From the NCBI GenBank assembly GCA_024305105.1, contig JAMWZA010000050.1, positions 1 to 33,189 on the forward strand: a stretch of DNA of 33,189 bases. The letters are read 5' to 3'. The notes under the pieces were generated by a model. It was not told the DNA's origin, searched no databases, and was given only the letters and a program-made list of their open reading frames with translations. Below are positions 7,726-17,100 of this stretch, piece after piece. Position numbers and translations under genes: made by a program. The first letter of the stretch is position 1. Each line of letters starts with the position of its first letter. This DNA is from Marinoscillum sp. (lineage in GTDB: Bacteria > Bacteroidota > Bacteroidia > Cytophagales > Cyclobacteriaceae).

Positions 7726-8955
7726 ATGAAAAATCTATTCTATTGTCTGTTTATTACAGTGTCATTTATGACCTATAGTCAGGAGTATGATGCTGAATTG
7801 AACCTTCCGGAAATGCCCACTTCCGCAGCCTTTGTAGTCATGGGAGTAAGTCCGACAGATATAGAGTCCCCTCAGACTCCTTCAGATCTTTTGTTTTCTG
7901 CACAGAACGCTAGTGAAGATTTCACCTCCGTTCCCAAGAACTATTTTGTGAATATTTCTCCTTATTGGATGTTCAACAAGAAATATGTTTCTCAGGATGC
8001 CTTTTTCAATGGTAAAAAGGATTATCTCGTCCCAAACGTACTGCAGTCACTCCAGATTTCTCTAGGAGTTTCAGATAGCTTTAAAAACGAGATGTTTGAT
8101 AGAAGAGTAGGTCTTGGATTCAACACCTCACTTATTCGTGGAAATGTTGATCGCACCCTTAGAGACAAATACTCCAAATTACTTGACAACTACAATAAGG
8201 ACATTGGTCAGCTGGTGTCGGCTAAAGAAATGGAGGATCAGGTAATGAGTGAGATGAATGATAAAATCGCGAAAATAGGTGCCGAACTCAGCCAGTTGAA
8301 TGGTCACGATTCAACTACCGAGCTTAAAGTCAGAAAGAAAGTACTTGAGCAGAGCTTGACTGATGCAATAATAGATCGCACTAAGCGACAACAGGAGTTA
8401 TATAAGGAAGTTGAAGCGTCAAATAATGAAGAAATTGAACAGCTTAAAAAAGATCTTAACTCCATCATATTCAAGCGACAGGGATTTTTCCTCAATGTTG
8501 CTGGGGGATTCTCATGGGATTTAACTGATAGCACTACTTCCTTTTATCGTGGTGGAATATGGGTAAACCCCGGATATCAGGCTGACCGCCTAAACTGGAT
8601 TGGAATTGGCAGATTGCTCAGTCATGAGCAGATACCCACTCAAAATAGCGAGGGCGTGTTAGATACAGTTCAATTTACCACCTTCGATTTTGGATTAAAA
8701 CTGGAATATCAGACCGAGCGAAATGCCTCGTTAAGTGGTGAATTCATATATCGCACCGTGCCAGCTTCAGACATTGAAACCTCTTACAGGGCCGTATTAA
8801 ACTTATCCTATAACCTATCCAAGGACATAAAACTGAACCTGACTTACGGAAAGGATTTTGATTTGTTTATCAATGGGAAACCTCAAAATATAGCTTTAGT
8901 CAACATGGTATTTGGCTTGGGCAGCACGCGTAAGCTCAAATCTGAAAATGACTAA
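7726..8955 (+). CDS. Putative outer-membrane barrel-like protein with central coiled coil (409 aa)
   Basis: No named family is recognised. Residues 1-19 are a signal peptide ending in TYSQ. A segment about residues 30-110 contains FVVMGVSPTDIESPQTPSDL and then YFVNISPYWMF, which looks like the start of amphipathic strands. Residues about 154-248 are strongly charged and heptad-like (KEMEDQVMSEMNDKIAKIG, EEIEQLKKDL) and predict a coiled coil. The remainder is a series of alternating aromatic strands (FFLNVAGGFSWDLTD, GLKLEYQTERNASLSGEF, IKLNLTYGKDFDLF) like a beta-barrel. The simplest reading is an outer-membrane barrel interrupted by a long helical hairpin that could reach into the periplasm. 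It lies 2 bases after the 115-aa gene and 75 bases before the next membrane protein gene. Function unknown. Confidence 0.78.
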   Translation: MKNLFYCLFITVSFMTYSQEYDAELNLPEMPTSAAFVVMGVSPTDIESPQTPSDLLFSAQNASEDFTSVPKNYFVNISPYWMFNKKYVSQDAFFNGKKDYLVPNVLQSLQISLGVSDSFKNEMFDRRVGLGFNTSLIRGNVDRTLRDKYSKLLDNYNKDIGQLVSAKEMEDQVMSEMNDKIAKIGAELSQLNGHDSTTELKVRKKVLEQSLTDAIIDRTKRQQELYKEVEASNNEEIEQLKKDLNSIIFKRQGFFLNVAGGFSWDLTDSTTSFYRGGIWVNPGYQADRLNWIGIGRLLSHEQIPTQNSEGVLDTVQFTTFDFGLKLEYQTERNASLSGEFIYRTVPASDIETSYRAVLNLSYNLSKDIKLNLTYGKDFDLFINGKPQNIALVNMVFGLGSTRKLKSEND

Positions 8956-9030
8956 TTAGTGTGAATCGTAACCTGATTCGTCAGTTGATTTACCATTTAC
9001 ATTGTATTGATAATTAAAACACCAATAATT

Positions 9031-9939
9031 ATGAGATACCATTTGCCAAAACGATGGATCCTTCTTGCCGTATTTCTACTAATAATGTGCGATATAAGTG
9101 ATGCACAATCAGTCACCAAGGTTGTGAATACCAAAACGAACAATTCCTCTGGGCCGGTCGATTCATGGATTAAAATAGAAACATCAGAGTTCATTCACAA
9201 TCCAGTAAAAAAAGTGATTTTATATGTGGACAATGTAGCCGTAAAAAGCGCTTCAACTGTGAACACGAACTTACAGCAAGGAAGTTATGTTTTCGCACTG
9301 GACCGCTCAGAAATGAACAAATTGTTCTTCACATTCGAAAATAGAACAAGGGAAATGAATGTGAGCATTGCTGAAGAGGGAAGTCTGCCACTGAAAAATG
9401 CTCAACCGTTTACATTTCATTTTTACACTAAAGGCTGGTTGCAAGGAAGTATTCTATTGATTGTGGTGATGGTCATATTGATTGTTATACTGGTGAAAAA
9501 ATTTGAGATTCTAAAAGAAGCTTCCGGGATAGCTAAAGCTTACAGCCTTTCATCTCTACAATTGATTATATGGTCATCCGTCATAGTCGTTTCTATTGTA
9601 TTTTTATCCGTGGCTACTGGTTCTATGCCATCCATTACGAATACCACACTTGTTTTACTAGGGCTGGCAGCTGTCACCAAAGCCGCAGCAAATGGAATCG
9701 GCACGCCTGCAGGCATAAAGGGCCAAGCCACTTTGACTGGTTTTAAAGGTCTGATGAGTACAGATGGTAAGGTCAAGATTCATCGATTACAATTTTTGGC
9801 ATTTACATTTCTGTACTGCGGGATATTCCTGTTTCATGTATTCTCATCATTAAAGCTTCCGGAATTCGATCAAAACGCATGGATTTTAATGGGTATTAGT
9901 TCTGGAACATACGGTGGCCTAAAAACACAAGAGTCCTGA
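9031..9939 (+). CDS. Membrane protein with two related membrane segments, unknown function (302 aa)
   Basis: The frame is open from a TTG at 9007, but the ATG at 9031 fits better because it puts a signal peptide (hydrophobic core, ending near SDAQ) at the N-terminus. A periplasmic domain of about 110 residues follows, beta-rich and without cysteines. Four membrane helices come next: one starts near GSILLIVVMVILIVIL, a pair covers LQLIIWSSVIVVSIVFL and TTLVLLGLAAVTKA, and the last covers LQFLAFTFLYCGIFLF. The C-terminus is NAWILMGISSGTYGGLK. The second pair of elements repeats the plan of the first: an LQ-led helix, a proline in SMP or KLP, then a short segment ending at a G-rich stretch. This suggests internal duplication. 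I do not recognise the function. The periplasmic part makes it a candidate inner-membrane partner of the preceding outer-membrane-like protein. Confidence 0.75.
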   Translation: MRYHLPKRWILLAVFLLIMCDISDAQSVTKVVNTKTNNSSGPVDSWIKIETSEFIHNPVKKVILYVDNVAVKSASTVNTNLQQGSYVFALDRSEMNKLFFTFENRTREMNVSIAEEGSLPLKNAQPFTFHFYTKGWLQGSILLIVVMVILIVILVKKFEILKEASGIAKAYSLSSLQLIIWSSVIVVSIVFLSVATGSMPSITNTTLVLLGLAAVTKAAANGIGTPAGIKGQATLTGFKGLMSTDGKVKIHRLQFLAFTFLYCGIFLFHVFSSLKLPEFDQNAWILMGISSGTYGGLKTQES

Positions 9940-10154
9940 TGGGAAGGCAAGAATTAACTGATTATAACTTTGAGAACTTCACTGTATGTTCAATAAATCA
10001 TACTGCTACAGGTGTAATGACTGAAGTCAATTGGTAAGTATGAATTCACAGGCTGGAGTACAATTCAAATAAGACGTTATGAGAGACAGACCAAAATTTA
10101 AGTAACTACAGGAAGCCTGGCAACTACACATATTCTAATTAACAATCATTCCTT

Positions 10155-10790
10155 ATGACCTTTTGGAGCAACCCTAAACTTTACCTGGATATTTTCAACT
10201 TTCTACTGATTAGTGTGCTTTTTTTCTTCTCATTCACTGGATCATTAGTGAGTATAGCTACTGTGGAAATGGAAGAGGCCAATGAAGCCTTTGTAGCAGA
10301 AGAACAAATGATCAAGTTAGACTCCTCCAGAGTAGCGCCAGTGAGAATTCACATAGAGCGAGCAGGTCGTCCAATTGAGATAGAGTTTGCCAATCGCGTA
10401 CTAGCGGATCAATATCACAGGCAAAACAAGATTCAATTGTTTATTGGTCTCATACCCGGGAATGATCATTTTAACTATTTAAAACTACCAGATAAAGTGA
10501 TTCTCACAATCGCAGCAACATTTATGGGGCTATTGGGAGCGGTGATTATGTTGATAAAGGAATCAACTTATGATGGGATTAAGCTAAGTCCCGAAACAAT
10601 CCTCAAACGAGCAGCACTTGGGTTTTCCTCAGGATTACTTGTTATCGTATTGTCTTACGTCATACCAGGAGTGATTACATTCGATTCTCAGGTCGAGATC
10701 AAAATAGAAACCCTAACAACCATCAGCTTATTGGCTGGAATGTTTTTCAAAGTGTACTTCAATAAGATATCTAACCAAATAAGTAAATGA
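10155..10790 (+). CDS. Inner-membrane protein with periplasmic domain (211 aa)
   Basis: Not recognised. The first helix spans about residues 10-32. A soluble part of about 75 residues follows (EEANEAFVAEEQMIKLDSS, VRIHIERAGRPIEIEFA). Three more helices are at about 113-132, 150-172 and 185-203 (LLAGMFFKVYF near the end). With four helices and one large soluble loop, the likely topology puts that loop in the periplasm and both ends in the cytoplasm. The start ATG at 10155 is the only sensible one. Its stop overlaps the start of the next gene by 4 bases (ATGA, 10787-10790), a classic translational coupling. The 215-base gap to the gene at 9031-9939 shows no gene and no clear promoter or terminator, so membership of one transcript is plausible but not proven. 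Confidence 0.78.
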   Translation: MTFWSNPKLYLDIFNFLLISVLFFFSFTGSLVSIATVEMEEANEAFVAEEQMIKLDSSRVAPVRIHIERAGRPIEIEFANRVLADQYHRQNKIQLFIGLIPGNDHFNYLKLPDKVILTIAATFMGLLGAVIMLIKESTYDGIKLSPETILKRAALGFSSGLLVIVLSYVIPGVITFDSQVEIKIETLTTISLLAGMFFKVYFNKISNQISK

Positions 10791-11329
10791 ATCCATTCAC
10801 CACTCAATCGGCCAAAGCAGTTTTCACTATTTTCTTGGTATTTATTTCATGCCTAACACTTTATGCACAGCAACCCAATACATCAAAATTAGTCATAGTA
10901 ATTCCTGATGAAGCTATTAATGAAGACTTAAGTGATGCTCAAAAACCACAGTTTCTGTTTTCAAAAGGAACTGAAGACGAAGATAAGAGCCTAAAGAAGC
11001 TAAAGTCGCTCAGTGCTCTTAAGTTGGTAATTTATGACCTTAAAGACTCTTCGAACAACCAGGAAATCTACTTTGACTCTGATAACTTAAGAGAGAATGC
11101 CGTCAATTTCGATTATAAAGGTGATCACTACATTTTGGAAAGTAGTGGTAAAAAAATCAAAATGACCAAAAAAGCCGGTAGAGGACCTGCATCTTCAGGG
11201 AGTAACGAGGTGATCAAAATTAAACAATCAAGTACGCCTATTGACTGTAGCAATCATTCTCCAAAACACAGATACTATGACGGTGATAATATCAGCAATG
11301 ATTGCTGCTTTTATTCCGGGTGTTCATAA
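10787..11329 (+). CDS. Secreted protein with cysteine-rich C-terminal tail (180 aa)
   Basis: Not recognised. A hydrophobic segment at about residues 10-27 ending in LYAQ is a signal peptide. The mature part is acidic in its first half (DEAINEDLSDAQ, EDEDKSLKKLKS), then Lys-rich (SSGKKIKMTKKAG). The last 30 residues hold four cysteines (one in PIDCSNH and three in NDCCFYSGCS), which could form two disulfides or bind a metal in the periplasm or outside. Translational coupling to the inner-membrane protein gene (4-base overlap) argues for a shared function. It is the last gene of the 7376-11329 cluster; the next gene starts 79 bases further and belongs to a metabolic-looking pair. A role as an exported partner or substrate of the cluster is speculation. 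Confidence 0.75.
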   Translation: MNPFTTQSAKAVFTIFLVFISCLTLYAQQPNTSKLVIVIPDEAINEDLSDAQKPQFLFSKGTEDEDKSLKKLKSLSALKLVIYDLKDSSNNQEIYFDSDNLRENAVNFDYKGDHYILESSGKKIKMTKKAGRGPASSGSNEVIKIKQSSTPIDCSNHSPKHRYYDGDNISNDCCFYSGCS

Positions 11330-11408
11330 TTCCATCCATTAAACCAATAAGAGTTAAGTCTAAATTCATTTGTCGATTCTGTCAAATTACGACAGTTTTG
11401 ACAATGAA

Positions 11409-12377
11409 ATGCAGCATCTGAAACGCATAGTACTTGAAGCGACCCGAGCAACTAGAATAATGCACTCAGAAAAGGTTCAAACCCTCTGGAGTGGTTATGG
11501 TGAGATTAAGCGTTATTTCCTAGAAGGAGGAACGTACCCGAGCGTGATTGTCAAGCACATCAGGTGGCCGGAAGAAAGCAATCATCCTCGGGGTTGGAAT
11601 ACGGCGATCTCACATCAGCGCAAGCTTAAGTCGTATCAGGTAGAAACTAATTGGTATAGACATTTTGCTTCACAAACCGATTCATCCTGCAAAGTTCCTC
11701 AGGTTTTGGATGTGAAAGGGGACTCAAACGAAGTGGTATTGATGATGGAAGACCTTAACCCCTCTGGTTATCACATTCGACTGACTCCTAAAGAGGTATC
11801 ACTAAAAGATGTTAAAAATTGTTTGACTTGGCTAGCAAACTTTCATGCCACATTCATGGAATCAGTTCCTGAGGGTCTATGGCCAATTGGAACGTATTGG
11901 CATTTGGAGACACGTCCGGATGAATGGAAAAAAATGGAGAATGAAGAACTTAAGGCTGCCGCCAGCAAGATTGACTCAAAACTTAATCAAGCCCAGTTTC
12001 AAACATTGGTCCATGGAGATGCCAAACTAGCCAACTTCTGCTTTAGCGCTGATGACCGGGTGGCTGCCGTAGACTTTCAATATGTGGGAAGAGGTAGTGG
12101 AATGAAAGACGTGGCTTATCTGATAAGCAGCTGTTTTGATGATGAAACCTGTGCCATTTATGAAGAAGAGTTACTAAGTCACTACTTCAGTTCACTGAGC
12201 GAATCCTGGGATACTGCCATTGATTTTCAATTAGTGAAAGAGGAGTGGTTAATCCTTTATCCTTATGCCTGGGCGGATTTTTACCGATTTCTGGACGGCT
12301 GGAGTCCAGGACATTGGAAGATGCATGGCTATAGCGAAAAACTAACTCAGCAAGTACTAAACGATTTATCGTCATGA
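11409..12377 (+). CDS. APH-family small-molecule kinase (phosphotransferase)
   Basis: This cytoplasmic enzyme has the fold of aminoglycoside phosphotransferases and choline or ecdysteroid kinases. The Brenner-type catalytic loop is HGDAKLANF (His202, Asp204, Asn209). The metal-binding Asp is in VDFQYVG (Asp222), the counterpart of the kinase [12 protein letters not shown] probably carries the ATP-contacting lysine and MMEDLNPSG is the hinge. The frame is open from a TTG at 11370, but the ATG at 11409 is preferred; it gives 322 aa, which still contains the whole fold. Several family members phosphorylate small alcohols or amines, so the substrate is open; it is unlikely to be an antibiotic-resistance gene by context. 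Its stop overlaps the start of the IMPase-like gene by 4 bases (ATGA), so the kinase and a phosphatase are made together. Confidence 0.85.
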   Translation: MQHLKRIVLEATRATRIMHSEKVQTLWSGYGEIKRYFLEGGTYPSVIVKHIRWPEESNHPRGWNTAISHQRKLKSYQVETNWYRHFASQTDSSCKVPQVLDVKGDSNEVVLMMEDLNPSGYHIRLTPKEVSLKDVKNCLTWLANFHATFMESVPEGLWPIGTYWHLETRPDEWKKMENEELKAAASKIDSKLNQAQFQTLVHGDAKLANFCFSADDRVAAVDFQYVGRGSGMKDVAYLISSCFDDETCAIYEEELLSHYFSSLSESWDTAIDFQLVKEEWLILYPYAWADFYRFLDGWSPGHWKMHGYSEKLTQQVLNDLSS

Positions 12378-13249
12378 CGAAGCTCGACACGACTCAATTA
12401 GAATCACTCTGTCAGGCAGCCAAAAAAGCGGCCATAAATGCCGGGGAGTTTATTCAATCACAATTTGATCAGGAGTATGAGAAGCAACACAAAGAAGGAG
12501 GTGATTCGTTGGCGTCACAGGTGGTGACGATTGTAGATCTGAAGGCTCAGGATATCATTTTAGAAGGGTTGAAAGACTCCATTCAAACTTATGAGTTTGG
12601 GTTGCTCACAGAAGAATTGACTGATGATCGCTCTCGGTTGAAGAGTGATTACTTCTGGTGCATAGACCCAATGGATGGCACATTGCCTTTTACAGAGCGA
12701 AGAACGGGTTATGCCGTATCGATAGCCTTGATTTCGAATATTGGCGATCCGGTAGTTGGAGTAGTTTATGTGCCGGATACACAAACATGCTATTCAGCCA
12801 TCCAGGGAGGCACTGTAAGTGTTAATGGTGAATCACTGGAAAGAGCAACTCCATCAGATGAACTCCATTGGTACATGGATCGAAGTTTTCAATCTGAACC
12901 TTACTATCCTGAGATTTTAGATTCATTTCATGATCGTTATGGTAACTCCAACATTCATGTTCATGCTGATTATGGTGGAGTCCGAAATGCCATCGGTGTA
13001 TTATCTTCTGGCAGAGGTTGCTATTTTAAGTTCCCTAAAAAAAGTAAAGGTTGTGGGTGCATTTGGGACTATGCAGCAACCAGGCTGTTTTTTGAAGTAA
13101 TGAACCTTAAAGTGTCTGATGCCTCAGGAGAAAGGCTTGATTTGAATGATCCAAACTCAACGTTTATGAATAAACAAGGGATCGTTTACAGCACAGATGA
13201 TGCTTTGGGTAAGGAAATTCTTTCAATTAAAAGACAACTTTTCAAATAA
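12374..13249 (+). CDS. Inositol-monophosphatase-fold phosphatase (IMPase/CysQ-like)
   Basis: This is a Mg2+-dependent phosphatase of the IMPase / fructose-1,6-bisphosphatase / CysQ superfamily. The metal-binding motif is DPMDGT (Asp98, Asp101), preceded by the acidic pair in LLTEEL (Glu80, Glu81). The C-terminal WDYAA motif (Asp232) binds the third metal. All metal ligands are in place. In CysQ-like and IMPase enzymes the residues after DGT are usually NF or KEF; here they read [13 protein letters not shown], so this is a divergent subgroup and the substrate (inositol phosphate, PAP or another phosphoester) is not decided. Length (291 aa) is normal. It is coupled by a 4-base overlap to the APH-fold kinase, so it may act on the product of that kinase or on a related metabolite. 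Confidence 0.88.
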   Translation: MTKLDTTQLESLCQAAKKAAINAGEFIQSQFDQEYEKQHKEGGDSLASQVVTIVDLKAQDIILEGLKDSIQTYEFGLLTEELTDDRSRLKSDYFWCIDPMDGTLPFTERRTGYAVSIALISNIGDPVVGVVYVPDTQTCYSAIQGGTVSVNGESLERATPSDELHWYMDRSFQSEPYYPEILDSFHDRYGNSNIHVHADYGGVRNAIGVLSSGRGCYFKFPKKSKGCGCIWDYAATRLFFEVMNLKVSDASGERLDLNDPNSTFMNKQGIVYSTDDALGKEILSIKRQLFK

Positions 13250-13287
13250 TTTTAAATTCCCTGTGACTATTTCAGATATGTGGATTC

Positions 13288-13308
13288 TAGTGACAACTAG
13301 TTACACTA
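13288..13308. promoter_or_regulatory. 21-bp interrupted palindrome upstream of the TonB-family gene
   Basis: TAGTG (13288-13292) and CACTA (13304-13308) are inverted arms around the palindrome AACTAGTT (13295-13302), with two extra bases on the left side and one on the right. It lies in the 71-base spacer, ending 12 bases before the ATG at 13321. It may be an operator or an mRNA hairpin near the start; no known consensus is matched. Confidence 0.35.
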
Positions 13309-13320
13309 AATCCGATAAAC

Positions 13321-14010
13321 ATGGAACAAAAGAAAAAAGAAGCACTCGATCTGGAACGCAAGCGACCACTGTTTTTTAACATAGGCTTGGGGATTGCGCT
13401 ATCACTGACCGTACTGGCATTTAATTGGAAGTCAGAAATCACACCAATAGATGTCACAGAACCTGTTGATGTTTTTGAACCTACATATACTGTGGTTGCA
13501 ACAAAATTTCCAGAACCAGAACCACCGAAACCAAAGCCACTAGAGAAAAAACAGAAGAGTAATCAGCCTACGATCCTTGTGGAAAGCAACGTAGTTGATC
13601 AGCTGATTCATGATGAACCTTTAGCTATTGATGATCCAGTAGAAGTTGATTTTTCAGGTGCCATGGTCAAAATGGATGATGAGCCGATCGAAGTTGTTCA
13701 TGTTATTGTAGAAAGCATGCCGGAGTTTCCGGGAGGGATAGAGGCCTTTTATAAGTATGTAGCTGATGAAATGGATTATCCTTCTGCAGCGAGGAGAATG
13801 GGAATAGAGGGCCGCGTATATGTGCAGTTCATCATCGACAAGGACGGTAGCATAACAGAGGTAAATGCTGTGCGCGGAATAGGAGCAGGGTGTGATGAGG
13901 AAGCTGAACTGGTCTTAGAAAATGCGCCAAAGTGGATTCCTGGAAAGCAACGAGGAAGAGCCGTAAAAGTGCGAATGATATTGCCAATTACATTCCGGTT
14001 GAGCAACTAA
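13321..14010 (+). CDS. TonB-family energy transducer
   Basis: This inner-membrane protein links the proton-motive force to outer-membrane TonB-dependent transporters. A single membrane helix lies at about residues 18-37 after a short Lys/Glu/Arg-rich cytoplasmic end. A Pro/Glu/Lys-rich spacer follows (PEPEPPKPKPLEKK), typical of TonB crossing the periplasm. The TonB C-terminal domain is at about 138-229 (PEFPGGIEAFYKYVADEM, YPSAARRMGIEGRVYVQF, VRMILPITFRL). The PEFPGG start is typical of the Bacteroidota TonB_C subgroup. Length (229 aa) fits. No ExbB or ExbD is adjacent, so it probably shares motor proteins encoded elsewhere. It is not clear which receptor it serves; no TonB-dependent receptor is in the window. 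An interrupted palindrome lies just upstream (13288-13308). Confidence 0.93.
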   Translation: MEQKKKEALDLERKRPLFFNIGLGIALSLTVLAFNWKSEITPIDVTEPVDVFEPTYTVVATKFPEPEPPKPKPLEKKQKSNQPTILVESNVVDQLIHDEPLAIDDPVEVDFSGAMVKMDDEPIEVVHVIVESMPEFPGGIEAFYKYVADEMDYPSAARRMGIEGRVYVQFIIDKDGSITEVNAVRGIGAGCDEEAELVLENAPKWIPGKQRGRAVKVRMILPITFRLSN

Positions 14011-14169
14011 AAACTAACGATTGAATTGGTCGAATTGAAGTGATAATAAGCAAAGATATTCACCACCTTACCATTAATGTAAAAAATTCACTTGAGTGCA
14101 TTGATATTTTTAATGTAGACGCGTAAAGTAGTAGATTTAAACTTACCCTTAAATATTAATCAGTAAGTC

Positions 14170-17100
14170 ATGGTCAACTTCTTTAAAACAGCCATTTGCT
14201 GTTTAAGCCTAAGTGTTTTTATTCATTCAATCGATGCTCAATCGACCAATTCAAAAATTGAAGGTGTAGTGGCGAATCTGCAATTACGTGAAATCGGTCC
14301 TGCGCTAATGGGCGGTCGGATAGCAGATATCGCCATTCACCCAGATCAACCCAGCGTTTGGTATGTTGCCGTGGGTTCTGGAAATCTTTGGAAAACAACC
14401 AATAGAGGAACTACCTGGCAGCCTGTTTTTGATAATGAAAAGTCGTACTCTATAGGTACGGTATCAATAGACCCTAACAACCCCAATGTGATTTGGGTAG
14501 GGACAGGAGAAAATGTGAGCGGTCGACATGTAGGCTGGGGTGATGGAGTCTACAAGAGTTTGGACGGTGGGAAGACCTGGCGAAATATGGGCCTCAGCCA
14601 ATCCGAGCACATCGGTAAGATTTTAATTGATCCGCGAAATAGCGATGTGATACTGGTAGCTGCTGAAGGCCCACTTTGGTCTGGCGGTGGTGAGCGAGGG
14701 TTGTACAAATCAGTAAACGGAGGTAAATCCTGGAATGCTGTGCTCACAGTGGATCAATACACTGGTGTTACGGATATCGAGTTCGACCCATCCAATCCCG
14801 ATGTGGTCTATGCTGCTACCTACCAGCGTTTTCGGAGAACCTGGGCGCTAATGGCCGGAGGTCCAAACAGTGGAATCTATAAATCAACCGACAATGGAAG
14901 TACCTGGCGTCAAGTAACACAGGGCTTACCTGGTGGAGATATGGGAAAGATTGGCCTTGCTGTAACACCAGCTGACCCGAATCTGGTTTATGCGACAATA
15001 GAAGCCAATCAGAAAGAAAAAGGATTTTACCGATCTACAAATAAAGGAGAAAGTTGGGAAAAACGAAATAGCTACATCTCCGGAGGAACCGGACCGCACT
15101 ACTATCAGGAAATTGAGGCTTCACCAGATAATCCTGACTTGGTCTACCAAATGGACGTTTTTCTTCACGTCACAACTGATGGCGGCAATACTTTCGATTA
15201 CCTGACCAATGGACGGACTAAGCATAGTGATAACCACGCGCTTTGGATTGATCCATCAGATGGTCAGCACCTGATAGCTGGTACGGATGGCGGGCTTTAT
15301 GAGTCATTTGATCACGGTGATACATGGAAACATTTCGCCAACCTGCCCATCTCACAGTTTTACAAATTGGGACTGGACAACTCTGAGCCCTTTTACAACA
15401 TTGTGGGTGGAGCACAAGATCTGGGAACACTCATTGGGCCATCCCGAACCACCAATGTGGAAGGTGTTCGAAATCGCGATTGGTATGTGCCACTCGGCGC
15501 AGATGGGTATGGGTCTACTTATGACTGGAAAGACAATAACACAGCCTACATGATGTGGCAGCAGGGGAGCCTGGTGCGCTTAAACATCAAAACGGGGGAA
15601 ACAATAGGGATCAAACCAAATCCAGTGAATGCAGAAGAACCTGAGCGATGGAACTGGGACAGCCCCATTCTGGTAAGTCCACACAACAACGAACGTATTT
15701 ATTTTGGCTCGCAGAGACTCTGGAAAAGTGATAACCGTGGAGATAAGTGGGAAGCGATTAGTAAAGATCTGACTACCAATACCAATCGCTATGAGTTGTC
15801 GCTAATGGATCGTGTCTGGAGCGTAGATGACCTGTATGACAATGGCGCCATGTCGAAGTATGCCACTCTCACCACTATAGCCGAGTCACCATTGCAAGAG
15901 GGATTATTGTACACTGGCTCTGATGATGGCCTGATACATGTCAGTGAGAATGGTGGAACTAGCTGGAGTAAAAGTGATATAAAAATTCCTTCCAGATCCT
16001 TTATCAATGATATTGAGGCTTCTCAGCATGACCCAAATACCGTCTTTGCTGTGGTAGATGCACACAAACTAGGCGATTACGCTCCATATATCTTTATGAG
16101 CACCAATAAAGGTAGTAGCTGGCAGGCGATTGTTGGCGATCTTCCAAAAGGGACCATTGTTTGGTCCATCAAGCAAGATCATGAAGATGCTAACTTACTG
16201 TTTATCGGAACAGAATTTGGGATTTACTTTTCGTATAATAAAGGTACCAGTTGGATGAAACTAGAAGGTCCAACGATTCCATTTAGAGACATTGCAATCC
16301 ACCAGCGAGATAATGACCTGGTCGGAGCAAGTTTTGGAAGAGGGTTCTTTGTTTTGGACGATTATACCCCTCTAAGAAATATAAAGGAAGCAGTGACGAG
16401 TACTGCAAGCACATTATTTCCTGTTCGTGATGCTTGGTGGTATGTTCCAACCATACCGATGCAAGCCAAAGGAATGCCGAGCCAGGGCTCCGCACATTAT
16501 GTGGGTCCTAATCCTGCATTTGGTGCAGTAATCAGTTACTATTTACCTGAAGTCGCAAAAAACAGGAACGATCTTCGTGAAGAGCGGGAAAAAGCTATTA
16601 AAAAGTCTAAGGGGAATGTACCATTTCCGGGATGGGAGGAGCTAAACGCTGAAAGAAAGGAGAGTGACCCTCAAGCCTTGTTGCACATTAAAGATGCAGA
16701 AGGCAACACTGTTCGGTGGATTGAAGCGATTAACAAAAAAGGTTTTCAACGCGTGACCTGGGATTTAAAGCGACCGGCACCTGACCCAATCGAATTGTCT
16801 AAACCGGCGTTTCAGCCTCCATGGGCTGGTGATGCAGAAGGGCCACTTGTTGCTCCTGGAGTGTATAGTGCAACCTTGTTTATCGAAAACAATGGGGAAT
16901 TGATCGCACAAGGTGAACCACAATCATTTACGATAAAACCAATACCTGCATTGGAACAAACAGATTTTGAGGTGATCGCTGCTTTTCAGCAAATGACCAG
17001 TGACGTGATGCTGGAAATATCAAGTGCTGGACAGCGTTTGGGTGAAGCCGGTGAACGACTAAAATTCATCCGAGCCGCTTTAAAACAAACACCAAAAGTA

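Noticed and set aside
14101-14112. TATTTTTA as a -7 element upstream of the BNR gene
   Set aside because: The only nearby TTG is 10 bases away, much too close for the normal 19-22 base spacing.
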